DNA of 64,000 bases from Mucilaginibacter sp. (GTDB lineage: Bacteria > Bacteroidota > Bacteroidia > Sphingobacteriales > Sphingobacteriaceae), in contig NZ_JAQBOF010000035.1 in assembly GCF_028288185.1 (NCBI RefSeq), positions 169,430 to 233,429 on the forward strand, given 5' to 3'. A program made the position numbers and the translations under genes. Every line of letters begins with the position of its first letter. Position 1 is the first letter of the stretch. The notes below the pieces were generated by a model. The model did not search any database, had not been told where the DNA came from, and saw nothing but the letters and a program-made list of their open reading frames with translations. Positions 53,124 to 62,205 of this stretch are shown here, piece by piece.

Positions 53124-55880
53124 ATGAATATTTCTGCAAATATGCGGAAACCGGGGGCATTATATACCTGCCTCGGGGGTCTAATATCAAATAAACAAAT
53201 TATCCGTCAAGTAATGCGTGTCAGCGTTGTAGTCACATTAATTATTCTAACCACTTTACAGGTATTGTGGGCCACTACAACCAAAGGACAAGACATGCAC
53301 AAGGAGAAGGTTACGGTCGGTCTTAATCATGAGGATCTGGTTAGCGGCCTTAAAAAGATAGAACAACAAACGTCGCTACGGTTTTATTACCGCAGATTGG
53401 ATGTGCAAATGCTGTCTGATTTAAACTTGATCACTGGCAGTCGTACTGTTGAAAAAACACTTGAAGAGTTACTAAAAAATACAGGTTTCACTTTCAGGCA
53501 GATCGATGGGAATATTTTACTGGAAAAAAAACAGCAAACTGATTATACGATTACAGGCAGGGTAACAGGAGTAGATCATAAGCCCGTTGAATTGGCTACT
53601 TTGAGAATTGCCAAAGTCGGTAGTACCAAAATTATTTCAACCACACTGGCAGACACCAGTGGAAAGTTCAATATAATTGTTTATGAACAAGGTGATTACC
53701 TATTGACCGTATCTTCTATCGAAACAGACAGTTTAACGATGAAAATCACAGTAGCTGATTCGAAAATGGTTGAACTAACGGATATAGTTTTAAAATCGGC
53801 TCCACATCAATTGGCCACCGTGAACATTTCAGGAAGCCGTCCATTAATTAGGCAGGAAGCCGACCGGATCACTTATGACCTTCAGGCAGATCCGCAAAGC
53901 AAAGTAAGCAGCGTATTGGACATGATGCGAAAAGTACCTTACCTCTCCGTGGATGGCGATGACAATATCCTGCTAAAGGGCAGTTCGGGTTACCGTGTTT
54001 TTATAAACGGCAAGCCATCGGCAATGGTGGAAAGAAATCCTAAAGATGTGCTACGCAGTATCCCAGCCTCAACCATCAAAAGTATCGAGGTAATCACTAC
54101 ACCTCCATCCAAATATGATGCGGAAGGACTGGCAGGAATCATCAATATTATTACCAATAAAGACGTCGCTAACGGATATCACGGCTCAGTTAATATCAAC
54201 GAAAAAGGGCCTGTAGGCGGGCCAGGCGCAGGCGGTGCTTTTACTTTTAAAGAAGGGAAGTTTGGTTTGTCTACACTTGCCGGGATTAGCCGAAATAACA
54301 TACCTGAAACCAGTGGAGAACTAACAAGAGTAACTACAGGAACCAATCCAACCAACCTGGAACAGCACAGTACTAACCAAAGCAACAGCCATACAGGCTA
54401 TGCCGGGCTGGAACTTAGTTATGAAATTGATTCCCTTAATCTGATTTCCAGCCAGTTCAACTGGAACAGCAGTAAACAGACAGGGCTGGCTTTTCAAACT
54501 TCTATCCTAACTGGTTCAAACTTACAACAGTACAACCTGGCCAATGATAATAACAGTGAAGGACGCGGCCTTGATGCTGCTATTAATTATCAGCTGGGTT
54601 TTAAAGCGAATAAGGATCAGTTGCTAACCATTTCTTATCGCTACTTAAAAAATAGCAATTCCTTGTTTAATAATATCGACGTGTCTAATGAAATCAATTA
54701 CAGTAATCCGGATTATCATCAGACCAACGCCGAGAGCCTGACTGAACATACCGTGCAGGCCGATTATGTGCAGCCAATTGGTAACATAATAATGGAGGCG
54801 GGCTTAAAAGGGATTTTTAGAAAGAATAAAAGTGACTTTCAATATTTAACAAAGAACCCGCTAACTGGTAATTATGACCTGGATCAAACAGGCTCAAATA
54901 TTTTCAATAACAGTCAGGATGTGCTGGCCGCTTATAATAGTTATTCTTACCAAGCTGCGAACTGGCAACTCAAAGCTGGCCTTAGGGCGGAAGAAACTAT
55001 TATCAATGGTGATTACAGCCAGGGTAGCGACCAAATACAACAAAGGTATTTAAATGTATTACCAGCCATCGTTGCCAACAGGAAGTTTAACGATCGCAGC
55101 AGTTTGAGTTTTTCCTATTCAATAAGAATACAGCGTCCTGCAATATCGCAGTTAAATCCATTTGTCGACAGATCTAATCCTAATTTCGAAACAAGTGGTA
55201 ACCCTAATCTTAAGCCCATTACCTCCACCGCATTTCAGTTAAGCTACCTGAAATCAGGTAAGTTAACCTATAATATAGCGTTAGGGTATTTATATTTTAA
55301 CCAAGTCATCAACGCCTTCTCTTCGTATGATCCTACTACCAACATAACACTCACACGCTTTGAGAATTATGGTAAGGGTCGTGTGCTTAAGTCCAATATT
55401 TATATAAATTACCAAATCAATGACCATTGGAACGTTAACCTGAATACTGATATTCGACATGTGACCTTTTACGGGCTTGTAGATAACGTAACACTCAAAA
55501 ATTCAGGCTATGACGCTTATGCATATGCCTCAAGTGGTTACAGTTTTAATAAAGGTTGGCGTGCCAATGCAGATTTTACATACAGGAAGGGGGGTATTTT
55601 ACTACCGCTGGGAAGAACTAACGGCTTTACGGCATCATCTTTCAGTGTTAATAAGGATATAGTTCAAAATAAATTAACTCTTTCAGCAGCCGTAAGTAGT
55701 CCATTTACCAAATATCGTTATGTGAACGAACAACTCACCGGCCCCGATTTTCTGCAAACCAGCAATTATCAAGTTTATTATAGAAGATTCACTGTGAGTT
55801 TAAACTACCGCTTTGGTAAGCTCAAAGAGGAGATCAAAAAGAATAAGCGCGGCATCAAGAATGATGACTTGTCTCACTAA
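53124..55880 (+). CDS. STN-containing TonB-dependent receptor/transducer
   Basis: 918 residues. After a signal segment (start may be M31 at 53214, MRVSVVVTLIILTTLQVLWA) come an STN signalling domain (about 60-125, VGLNHEDLVSGLKKIEQQTS), a carboxypeptidase-regulatory domain (about 137-222), a plug (about 245-345, GYRVFINGKPSAMVERNPKD) and an outer-membrane beta-barrel of the OMP_b-brl_3 type (not SusC), ending VSLNYRFGKLKEEIKKNKR. The STN domain links it to the upstream FecR and sigma factor: ligand binding outside the cell should switch on this operon. No SusD or degradative enzyme accompanies it, so the ligand is unknown. Confidence 0.92.
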   Translation: MNISANMRKPGALYTCLGGLISNKQIIRQVMRVSVVVTLIILTTLQVLWATTTKGQDMHKEKVTVGLNHEDLVSGLKKIEQQTSLRFYYRRLDVQMLSDLNLITGSRTVEKTLEELLKNTGFTFRQIDGNILLEKKQQTDYTITGRVTGVDHKPVELATLRIAKVGSTKIISTTLADTSGKFNIIVYEQGDYLLTVSSIETDSLTMKITVADSKMVELTDIVLKSAPHQLATVNISGSRPLIRQEADRITYDLQADPQSKVSSVLDMMRKVPYLSVDGDDNILLKGSSGYRVFINGKPSAMVERNPKDVLRSIPASTIKSIEVITTPPSKYDAEGLAGIINIITNKDVANGYHGSVNINEKGPVGGPGAGGAFTFKEGKFGLSTLAGISRNNIPETSGELTRVTTGTNPTNLEQHSTNQSNSHTGYAGLELSYEIDSLNLISSQFNWNSSKQTGLAFQTSILTGSNLQQYNLANDNNSEGRGLDAAINYQLGFKANKDQLLTISYRYLKNSNSLFNNIDVSNEINYSNPDYHQTNAESLTEHTVQADYVQPIGNIIMEAGLKGIFRKNKSDFQYLTKNPLTGNYDLDQTGSNIFNNSQDVLAAYNSYSYQAANWQLKAGLRAEETIINGDYSQGSDQIQQRYLNVLPAIVANRKFNDRSSLSFSYSIRIQRPAISQLNPFVDRSNPNFETSGNPNLKPITSTAFQLSYLKSGKLTYNIALGYLYFNQVINAFSSYDPTTNITLTRFENYGKGRVLKSNIYINYQINDHWNVNLNTDIRHVTFYGLVDNVTLKNSGYDAYAYASSGYSFNKGWRANADFTYRKGGILLPLGRTNGFTASSFSVNKDIVQNKLTLSAAVSSPFTKYRYVNEQLTGPDFLQTSNYQVYYRRFTVSLNYRFGKLKEEIKKNKRGIKNDDLSH

Positions 55881-56031
55881 AGTTTGGTAAAAAGTCTTCG
55901 GCTATCTTCGCCAAAAGTGTTTGATTATTCTATATGCACGTTGGAGTTAAACTTCAAATTTTAGATTTATATCAATTCATTTTTGTATCTTTATTTCATA
56001 AGATTTGCAATTAATCTGTACTTAAAAAAGT

Positions 56032-56051
56032 GGTGAGTGTTTCGGTGAGTA
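56032..56051 (+). repeat. Tandem arm-like repeats at the right end of the ssrA insertion
   Basis: GGTGAGT at 56032-56038 and again at 56044-56050 inside TTCGGTGAGTA, which also occurs at 50918-50928. The layout mirrors the 11-bp tandem repeats of the tRNA-Met island. Confidence 0.45.
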
Positions 56052-56105
56052 AGAAATTAAGCCATTATAAAATATTAAATATCAGAGCGGTACAAGGATA
56101 ATATA

Positions 56106-56122
56106 AATCCCTCCGGCTCCAC
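56106..56122 (+). repeat. Displaced ssrA 3'-end fragment
   Basis: 17 bases identical to 50791-50807. Flanking bases differ on both sides. Confidence 0.7.
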
Positions 56123-56150
56123 GAAACGGATTCCCGCAAAATCATCAGTA

Positions 56151-56178
56151 GGCTGCTCTAAAAAGAGCAGCCTTTTTT
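56151..56178 (+). terminator. Probable original ssrA terminator
   Basis: GGCTGCTCT (56151-56159) and AGAGCAGCC (56164-56172) with an AAAA loop and six T. It lies about 30 bp beyond the displaced ssrA fragment with no other gene to serve on this strand. Confidence 0.75.
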
Positions 56179-56302
56179 GTCTCAAAATCAGCAAGTTATG
56201 ATTGAACGCCGGATGTATCCAAGGTGCTCTAACTACCCCTTCATTTCAAAGAAAAAACCATTAGCCCAACAAAGTCTGGCTTGTACAAAAAAAATTTGAA
56301 TG

Positions 56303-56875
56303 CTAACCGACTTTATCAAATACGGTCTTCCAGGAACGCTCGCTGCCAATTAAGCTTGATTTTGCACTGGCCTGCACAGAAATAGACCGGCCATCATTGC
56401 TCAACTTCCAAACCTCTGTTATGTAAACAAATGTTTGTTTCTGAACATTTACATGGTAAGGAGTGGCAACCATCAGATGTACAATTGAGTTCACAGTCAT
56501 CGTTTGCCCATCACCTGACAACTTTACGGTAAACTTCTTTCCTCTTCCCGGGCCATTATCGATTTCGCCTGCTTTACCGTCGAAGGCCAGTTTCTCCTGG
56601 CTGGTAACAGGAGCTGTGCCAGGAAACGAGCTTGACACCTCTACAGTTAGAAAATTTACCTGCTCTTCTATTTTCATTGTTTTAGCTAGCATACGGTCAC
56701 CCGAGTTATAGCAGCAAACAATATTTCCGTCCATAGCTATCGACTCTTTGGCTCTCCATTCGCCAGAAAAGCTAACGCGATGAGTGCCACTTTTTTGCTG
56801 AGCCAGCACAGGAAAATAAATTAGTCCAACCATGATGGTAGCCAGACCGTACAAAACATTTCTTTTATTTTTCAT
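56303..56875 (-). CDS. Secreted hypothetical protein (190 aa)
   Basis: Signal peptide about 1-25 (GLATIMVGLIYFPVLAQ). The mature part is beta-rich (RVSFSGEWRAKESIAMDG; FTVKLSGDGQTMTVNSIVHL; WKLSNDGRSISVQASAKS), a pattern seen in small Bacteroidota periplasmic proteins of lipocalin-like type. A double cysteine (IVCCYNSG) is unusual. Function unknown. Monocistronic. Confidence 0.75.
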   Translation of the reverse strand: MKNKRNVLYGLATIMVGLIYFPVLAQQKSGTHRVSFSGEWRAKESIAMDGNIVCCYNSGDRMLAKTMKIEEQVNFLTVEVSSSFPGTAPVTSQEKLAFDGKAGEIDNGPGRGKKFTVKLSGDGQTMTVNSIVHLMVATPYHVNVQKQTFVYITEVWKLSNDGRSISVQASAKSSLIGSERSWKTVFDKVG

Positions 56876-57044
56876 ATCTTATTAAAATTGATCAGCAAAT
56901 CTACCCTGACATCCTTTAGCCTGAAGAATTTGTATTGTAAATTAAAATGTAAACTTTGTAAATAAAATCTTGACACTATGTTTGGTAGTCGAAACCTTCT
57001 GTCGGGAAAAGGCAAGTACTTCTTTGGATCGATACTAAACGCAA

Positions 57045-57078
57045 AAAAGCACAAACCGATCTTATCGTTTGTGCTTTT
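57045..57078 (-). terminator. Terminator of the first duplicated gene
   Basis: AAAAGCACAAAC and GTTTGTGCTTTT arms around CGATCTTATC, read leftwards. Nearly identical to 57707-57742. Confidence 0.8.
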
Positions 57079-57107
57079 GATAATCGATAACGATAATTTT
57101 TTGTCTA

Positions 57108-57581
57108 TTAATGTCCTGCCTTCTGACTCTTTTGATGTGGATGGCCGTGTGTCTTAACTACAATAGAGTCCGCGTTTGAATTAACTGTTTCAACAACACT
57201 CTCGTCTATTAACAAGTTAGTTGTATCTCTTACAAGTTCGCCGTCAATCACAAGCGGGGCATTTTTTGCTTTTCCACTGATATTACGACGTTTATAGAAT
57301 TGGCCCAAACTAGTAAGTTTAACGTTTGGGTTTAATGTTAAGATTATAACTTTTGTATTATTGTCTAATTTTCCAAACCTTTTTTCCGCTTCTATTTGTG
57401 TCATACCATGTATATCTGCTACGCTTAGGCTATTTACAAACAAATGGCGAGTCACTATTTCCTTTGTTGATGAACTGTTTTTTACAATAGTAATATACGA
57501 TGGTTTCTGAGCGAACGCTTGTCCTAAAGCACATACTTGAATTAAAAGAGCGCCTACTATGATTTTGATTGTCTGTTTCAT
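57108..57581 (-). CDS. Secreted hypothetical protein, tandem copy 1 (157 aa)
   Basis: Signal peptide MKQTIKIIVGALLIQVCALGQAFAQ cut after FAQ. The mature protein shares most residues with the neighbouring copy, for example KNSSSTKEIVTR, FYKRRNISGKAKNAP, IDGELVRDTTNLLIDESVVE and SNADSIVVKTHG. The ends differ (PHQKSQKAGH here). The conserved IDG-EL pattern recalls short secreted Bacteroidota proteins with a plug-like fold, but I cannot name a family. It has its own terminator. Confidence 0.75.
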   Translation of the reverse strand: MKQTIKIIVGALLIQVCALGQAFAQKPSYITIVKNSSSTKEIVTRHLFVNSLSVADIHGMTQIEAEKRFGKLDNNTKVIILTLNPNVKLTSLGQFYKRRNISGKAKNAPLVIDGELVRDTTNLLIDESVVETVNSNADSIVVKTHGHPHQKSQKAGH

Positions 57582-57706
57582 AAGTTTTATTTTATTGTCC
57601 TGGGTTTGGATTCACTGTGTTTAATGTATAAGCGATGGAGAAAAAATTGTTATCCGCACTTGCAACTTTTATATGTTGGATTCTGATCTGAAAAACTAAA
57701 CGCAAA

Positions 57707-57742
57707 AAAAGCACAAACCGATCTTAATCGGTTTGTGCTTTT
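57707..57742 (-). terminator. Terminator of the second duplicated gene
   Basis: Perfect 16-bp stem AAAAGCACAAACCGAT with ATCGGTTTGTGCTTTT around CTTA. Confidence 0.85.
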
Positions 57743-57771
57743 GATAATCGATGACGATAATTTTTTGTCTA

Positions 57772-58239
57772 TTAATGTCCTGCCTGCTGCCTCCTTGGAT
57801 AGCCATGTGTCTTAACTACAATAGAATCCGCGTTTGAATTAACTGTTTCAACAACACTCTCGTCTATTAACAAGTTAGTTGTATCTCTTATAAGTTCGCC
57901 GTCAATCAAAAAAGGAGCATTTTTTGCTTTCCCACTGATATTACGACGTTTATAAAATTCCCCTAATGTAACAAGTTTAACACCGGGATTTAACGTTACG
58001 CTTAGCACAATTGTATTGCTGTCTAATTTTCCAAACGTTTTTTCTGCTTCCTCTCTTTTGAACATATGCATATTTGCTGTATTTGAAACACTGACAAACA
58101 AATTGCGGGTTACTATTTCCTTAGTTGAGGAACTGTTTTTTAAGATGAAAATATATGATGACTTCTGAGCGAACGCTTGTCCTAAAGCAAATACTTGAAT
58201 TAAAAGAGTGCCTATTATTATCTTGATTTTCTGCTTCAT
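57772..58239 (-). CDS. Secreted hypothetical protein, tandem copy 2 (155 aa)
   Basis: Paralogue of the gene at 57108, about 660 bp away in the same orientation, including the signal peptide (MKQKIKIIIGTLLIQVFALG), the FYKRRNISGKAKNAP block, the C-terminal third and even the terminator hairpin. Divergence is concentrated in the region VSNTANMHMFKREEAEKTFG (around residues 50-70) and in third codon positions, consistent with an older duplication under selection. Function unknown. Confidence 0.75.
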   Translation of the reverse strand: MKQKIKIIIGTLLIQVFALGQAFAQKSSYIFILKNSSSTKEIVTRNLFVSVSNTANMHMFKREEAEKTFGKLDSNTIVLSVTLNPGVKLVTLGEFYKRRNISGKAKNAPFLIDGELIRDTTNLLIDESVVETVNSNADSIVVKTHGYPRRQQAGH

Positions 58240-58413
58240 GAATTTGATTTATTATGTGTTTGGGTATTGTTTCGCTGAGTTTAATGTATAACTGGTGGTA
58301 AAAAATTGTTATCCGGACTTGCTTTGTTCTCCGGCGTTTTCGAAGTTTTGATTTTTTAACTATTAGTTTTCAGTGTCCAGCACCGATTCTAATTTTTAGT
58401 TTCACACCAAGTT

Positions 58414-59853
58414 TTAAAATGTAATTTCAAATTTGGTGCCCTGCCCCGGAGTACTTTCAACAGTAATAATGCCGCCCATGGTTTCCACCTGGTTTTTCAC
58501 AAGAAATAGCCCTACCCCGCGAGCGTCCGCATTCCCATGGAACGTATTATACATCCCAAATAGCTTTTCACCATATAAGGCAAGGTCTATACCTTTTCCG
58601 TTGTCCTCTACGGTCAGTGTTATGCGGTCATTTAAAGATTCCGCTGTTATCCTGATCTTTAGTTGGCTATCCGCTTTTCTGTATTTAACACTATTGGTAA
58701 GCAAATTTAGCAATATGCTTTCAAAGTAAGCCGGATTGTACATTACCTCGACATCCGGCGGTACTTGTATGGTGATATCTGCCTTGGTCTGCTTTAGTGA
58801 TTCCGATAATATGGCTTCAACTTTTTTGATCTCATTTAATAAATTTAACGATTTGAGCGTTTGCCTTTCTCCGGGCTGAATATCAACCACCTTGTTGAGA
58901 TGTTCAAGCGTTTCCTGTAAACCCATCGCATTAACACCCAGCATATTTATCATGTTTTCCCTTTCTACATTGTCCTCTTCCCGTGAAATCATATCGGTTA
59001 GCATATGAATATTTCCTGCATATGAACGCAGGTTATGCGACACAATGTATGCGAAATTCAAAAGCCGGCTATTCTGCGCTTTAACGGTTTTCAACGCTTT
59101 ATCCCGCTCAATTTCCGTCTTCTTCTGCTCTGTAATGTCTTTAATTTGCGAAACAAAATATAACGGATTACCTTGCGGGTCTCTTACCAGCGTTACACTT
59201 AACAATACCCATATAATACTTCCATTTTTGTGAAAGTACCTTTTTTCCATTTGATAAAAAGTTGTTTTCCCCTCAAGTAACGCATGCATTTGCGCCAAGT
59301 CAAGATCCAGGTCATCTGGATGGGTTATATCCTGAAATGTTTTACGCAATAAGTCTTCCTTTTCCATGCCAAGCATAAAGCAAAGTACTTGGTTAACCCG
59401 GATCCATGCGCCCGCTGTTGATACCATCGCCATCCCGATAGGAGCAAATTCAAAAGCATGATAAAATTGCTGTTCTCTTTCCGCAAGGGTGTTAATCAGG
59501 TTTTTTTGTTCCGAAATATCCTCTATAGTGCCGTAAATGTTTGATCTATTTTCGGTATCTGCGTGTATTCTTATTTTAACCCATTTCAATTTATTTGGGG
59601 CTATCCTCAACTGAAGCTCAACAGTTGAAGCATTACCGGTCAAACGCGTCTGCTCATACAAACTATTAAGCGCATTCGGATCTACATAAAAAGCAGCAGC
59701 TTCCTGCAAGTTGGGATAGAAACCCGGTTCGATTTCATAAATTTCACTCACAACCTGGTTCCAGTATATTTCGCCTGTATCTAAATTCCTCTCCCAAATT
59801 CCTAAATGCGCAATGGGTATTACCTTTTCGTAGAGTTCTATTTTAGTTTGCAT
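58414..59853 (-). CDS. PAS-domain sensor histidine kinase, orphan
   Basis: Start set at ATG 59853 (MQTKIELYEKVIPIAHLGIW); an upstream ATG at 59937 adds 28 hydrophobic residues read partly from a T run and is doubtful. 479 residues, no membrane segment: PAS 1 (about 5-125, WNQVVSEIYEIEPGF), PAS 2 with PAC (about 130-255, LVRDPQGNPLYFVSQIKDI), a HisKA-like segment with H273 (AYIVSHNLRSYAGN) and an HATPase domain (LLNLLTNSVKYRKA, VEDNGKGIDL, GVGLFLVKNQVETMGG). A cytoplasmic kinase without a linked regulator; signal and partner unknown. Confidence 0.9.
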   Translation of the reverse strand: MQTKIELYEKVIPIAHLGIWERNLDTGEIYWNQVVSEIYEIEPGFYPNLQEAAAFYVDPNALNSLYEQTRLTGNASTVELQLRIAPNKLKWVKIRIHADTENRSNIYGTIEDISEQKNLINTLAEREQQFYHAFEFAPIGMAMVSTAGAWIRVNQVLCFMLGMEKEDLLRKTFQDITHPDDLDLDLAQMHALLEGKTTFYQMEKRYFHKNGSIIWVLLSVTLVRDPQGNPLYFVSQIKDITEQKKTEIERDKALKTVKAQNSRLLNFAYIVSHNLRSYAGNIHMLTDMISREEDNVERENMINMLGVNAMGLQETLEHLNKVVDIQPGERQTLKSLNLLNEIKKVEAILSESLKQTKADITIQVPPDVEVMYNPAYFESILLNLLTNSVKYRKADSQLKIRITAESLNDRITLTVEDNGKGIDLALYGEKLFGMYNTFHGNADARGVGLFLVKNQVETMGGIITVESTPGQGTKFEITF

Positions 59854-60040
59854 GGTAGTAAAAACAAAGTCGAGTATAAATAATACCCTATTTACGTTTT
59901 TTTTTTGATAATAAAGTTGAAGAGTTTGAAAAATCAAGAGAATAAAATACTCACCTATACTTGAACTAAAACCAAAAAACGGGATTGCACCATAATCGCC
60001 CTATAGTTTTACTAAATTTATTAGTATAATTGCAGGGTAT

Positions 60041-62020
60041 ATGATGCAGCTAGCTTATGATTATTTAGAATCAACGAATACTGTAGTCTTCCTTACCGGA
60101 AAAGCTGGTACCGGTAAGACTACGTTTTTGCAATGCATCCGGGCAGAATCTAAAAAGAAACTGGCTGTAGTGGCACCAACAGGTGTAGCGGCGATTAATG
60201 CGGGTGGAATGACGATCCATTCGTTTTTTCAGTTGCCGTTTGGCCCTATTATTCCGTCAGGCAATTCAAGGCCCGAGGTACATTATAGTCCCGAGAAAAA
60301 AGAATTATTGAGTAGTCTGGAGTTACTCATTATTGATGAGATCAGCATGGTAAGGCCGGATGTGCTCGACCAAGTGGATCTGATCTTGCGTAACGTTAAA
60401 GACAACAATCACCCTTTTGGTGGGGTGCAGTTATTATTGATCGGTGACTTATCGCAATTAAGCCCGATCATTCGTGATGAGGAATGGGCGATGCTAGGCC
60501 GTTATTACACGACACCCTATTTCTTTAGCAGCCTGGCGATGCAAAAGGCACCCTACGTCCGTATTGAATTGGATAAGGTCTTCCGGCAAAAGGAACAGGC
60601 ATTTGTTGATATATTGAATGAAGTACGAAACCAAATGATCAGTGACCAGAGCCTGGCACTATTGAATGCGCGCTATGTACCTAATTTCAAGCCGATGGCT
60701 GACGACCCTTATATTACACTGACGACGCATAATGCGATAACTCAACAAATTAACAATGAATTTATTGAAGCCCTAGCCGGCGAACAGATAGAATTTAAAG
60801 CCACTATTAAAGGTGAGTTCCCTAAGGATGCCTACCCTACCGAAACCGAGTTAAAACTAAAAATTGGCGCACAGGTGATGTTTGTTAAAAATGATAGTTC
60901 GTCCGCAAAATTGTATTACAACGGCAAGATCGGCACGGTCATAAAATTAACTAATGATAGCGTCACGGTACAAAGCGACAGCCAGGAAATTGAGGTACAG
61001 GCTCAAGAATGGACTAACATCAAATATCAAATGGCCGATGATGAGATCAATGAAACAAATGTCGGCAGCTTTGCCCAGATCCCGCTCAAGCTGGCCTGGT
61101 CTATCACCATACATAAAAGCCAGGGGCTAAGTTTTGATAAGGCGATCATTGATGTAAGCGAAGCCTTCGCCCACGGCCAGGCTTATGTTGCGTTAAGTCG
61201 TTGCCGCAGTTTGTCCGGCATGGTACTACGTAATCCCATTGCAGTGCACAATATTATTGTAGACCCGGCAGTAACAAGGTTTAATACACAAGCTAAATTG
61301 TTGCAGCCTGACCGCGAACAATTGGAGCGTGACCAACAAGTTTACCGACTGTTCCTGCTCACAGAACTATTTAACTTTAACGGCCTGAAAAAACGCAGTG
61401 AAGGCTTTGAATACCTGTTGCCTGACATGCAACCCACGATACTGGCCATAGCCGAACTTTCAGCCCGCCAACTGGTAAACTATAATAGTGAGCGTGTCCA
61501 AAAAGCTTCGGCTTACTTCCATGGAAAACTATCTGCAGCCGTCCAAACCCTGCACCAGCAATTACCCGCGTTCATCGGTCAGTCCAAAGAAGTTGCTGCC
61601 AAAGCTGATGAATTAATCAATTGGCTTATGGCACGCATTAAAATATTAGATCATTTTACCAAAGCAGAGTTTACTGCGATTGCTTACCTCGAAGGTCAAA
61701 CTAAAAAAAGCAACGTCAGCACTTATCTCAAAACATTGAATGCTTTGCCCAATGAAGAATTGTATGTGCAACTACTGGCCTGGCGCCAAACGATAGCTAA
61801 CAAAGAAAATGTAATGCCCAATATGGTCCTGTCGGAAAAGACTGCGGCAACAATAGCCGAAAAATTACCGGCTACCTTAAAAGCGCTCAGCACTATCAAA
61901 GGCGTTGGCCCTCAAAAAGCGGCACAATTCGGGGCGGATATCATCGGTTTGATACGAGTTTACGAGCAACAAATACAAGGTAATGGGGTAGAACAGGTTA
62001 ATTTGTTCAAGACCAGTTAA
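60041..62020 (+). CDS. PIF1/RecD2-like DNA helicase with C-terminal HRDC-type region
   Basis: 659 residues. Walker A GKAGTGKTT (20-28), APTGVAAINAGGMTIHSFF, Walker B LLIIDEIS (96-102), GDLSQLSPI, and the superfamily 1 motif SITIHKSQGLSFDKAIID with YVALSRCRSL. The C-terminal third is helical and contains a helix-hairpin-helix-like KGVGPQKAAQFG, plausibly DNA-binding. Likely unwinds DNA 5' to 3' in repair or replication-fork maintenance. Start could be at either of two adjacent ATGs (60041 or 60044). Confidence 0.9.
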   Translation: MMQLAYDYLESTNTVVFLTGKAGTGKTTFLQCIRAESKKKLAVVAPTGVAAINAGGMTIHSFFQLPFGPIIPSGNSRPEVHYSPEKKELLSSLELLIIDEISMVRPDVLDQVDLILRNVKDNNHPFGGVQLLLIGDLSQLSPIIRDEEWAMLGRYYTTPYFFSSLAMQKAPYVRIELDKVFRQKEQAFVDILNEVRNQMISDQSLALLNARYVPNFKPMADDPYITLTTHNAITQQINNEFIEALAGEQIEFKATIKGEFPKDAYPTETELKLKIGAQVMFVKNDSSSAKLYYNGKIGTVIKLTNDSVTVQSDSQEIEVQAQEWTNIKYQMADDEINETNVGSFAQIPLKLAWSITIHKSQGLSFDKAIIDVSEAFAHGQAYVALSRCRSLSGMVLRNPIAVHNIIVDPAVTRFNTQAKLLQPDREQLERDQQVYRLFLLTELFNFNGLKKRSEGFEYLLPDMQPTILAIAELSARQLVNYNSERVQKASAYFHGKLSAAVQTLHQQLPAFIGQSKEVAAKADELINWLMARIKILDHFTKAEFTAIAYLEGQTKKSNVSTYLKTLNALPNEELYVQLLAWRQTIANKENVMPNMVLSEKTAATIAEKLPATLKALSTIKGVGPQKAAQFGADIIGLIRVYEQQIQGNGVEQVNLFKTS

Positions 62021-62205
62021 CACCAAGGTAGTGTGTATATACACCCCGTATACACTGGCAAAATTGTGTCACCACTTTTATTAAATATTATTGTAATGCT
62101 TATTCGGTTGATAAATAATATCTCATAATAGCCTGAAACATACAGCTTGATAATGAAATAATTATTAAATTACATTGAAAAAAATGTGCACCAACTTTAG
62201 TTGAT

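Larger units (their letters stand above)
50791..56122. mobile_element. 5.3-kb insertion at the 3' end of ssrA (integrase-less relic or mobilisable island)
   Basis: A 17-bp segment of the tmRNA 3' end (AATCCCTCCGGCTCCAC) recurs at 56106-56122. Between the copies lie a sigma factor, an anti-sigma factor and a TonB receptor. TTCGGTGAGTA repeats lie inside both ends. The element supplies a new terminator to ssrA (50831-50867), and a second terminator, plausibly the original, lies beyond the far copy (56151-56178). No recombinase gene is present. Confidence 0.65.
55881..56302. other. Right end of the ssrA insertion
   Basis: No gene seen. Contains tandem GGTGAGT repeats (56032-56038 and 56044-56050, 12 bp apart), the 17-bp ssrA copy, then the terminator at 56151-56178. 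No recognisable integrase fragment in any frame by eye. Confidence 0.5.
57045..58242 (-). repeat. Tandem duplication, unit about 660 bp
   Basis: Each unit contains signal-peptide gene plus terminator. The stretch from the terminator into the gene end (GATAATCGAT-ACGATAATTTTTT, then TGTCTATTAATGTCCTGCC) is almost identical in both. Confidence 0.8.

Noticed and set aside
59854..59937. Upstream start of the PAS kinase
   Set aside because: It reads through a nine-base T run and gives a hydrophobic stretch not expected before the first PAS domain.
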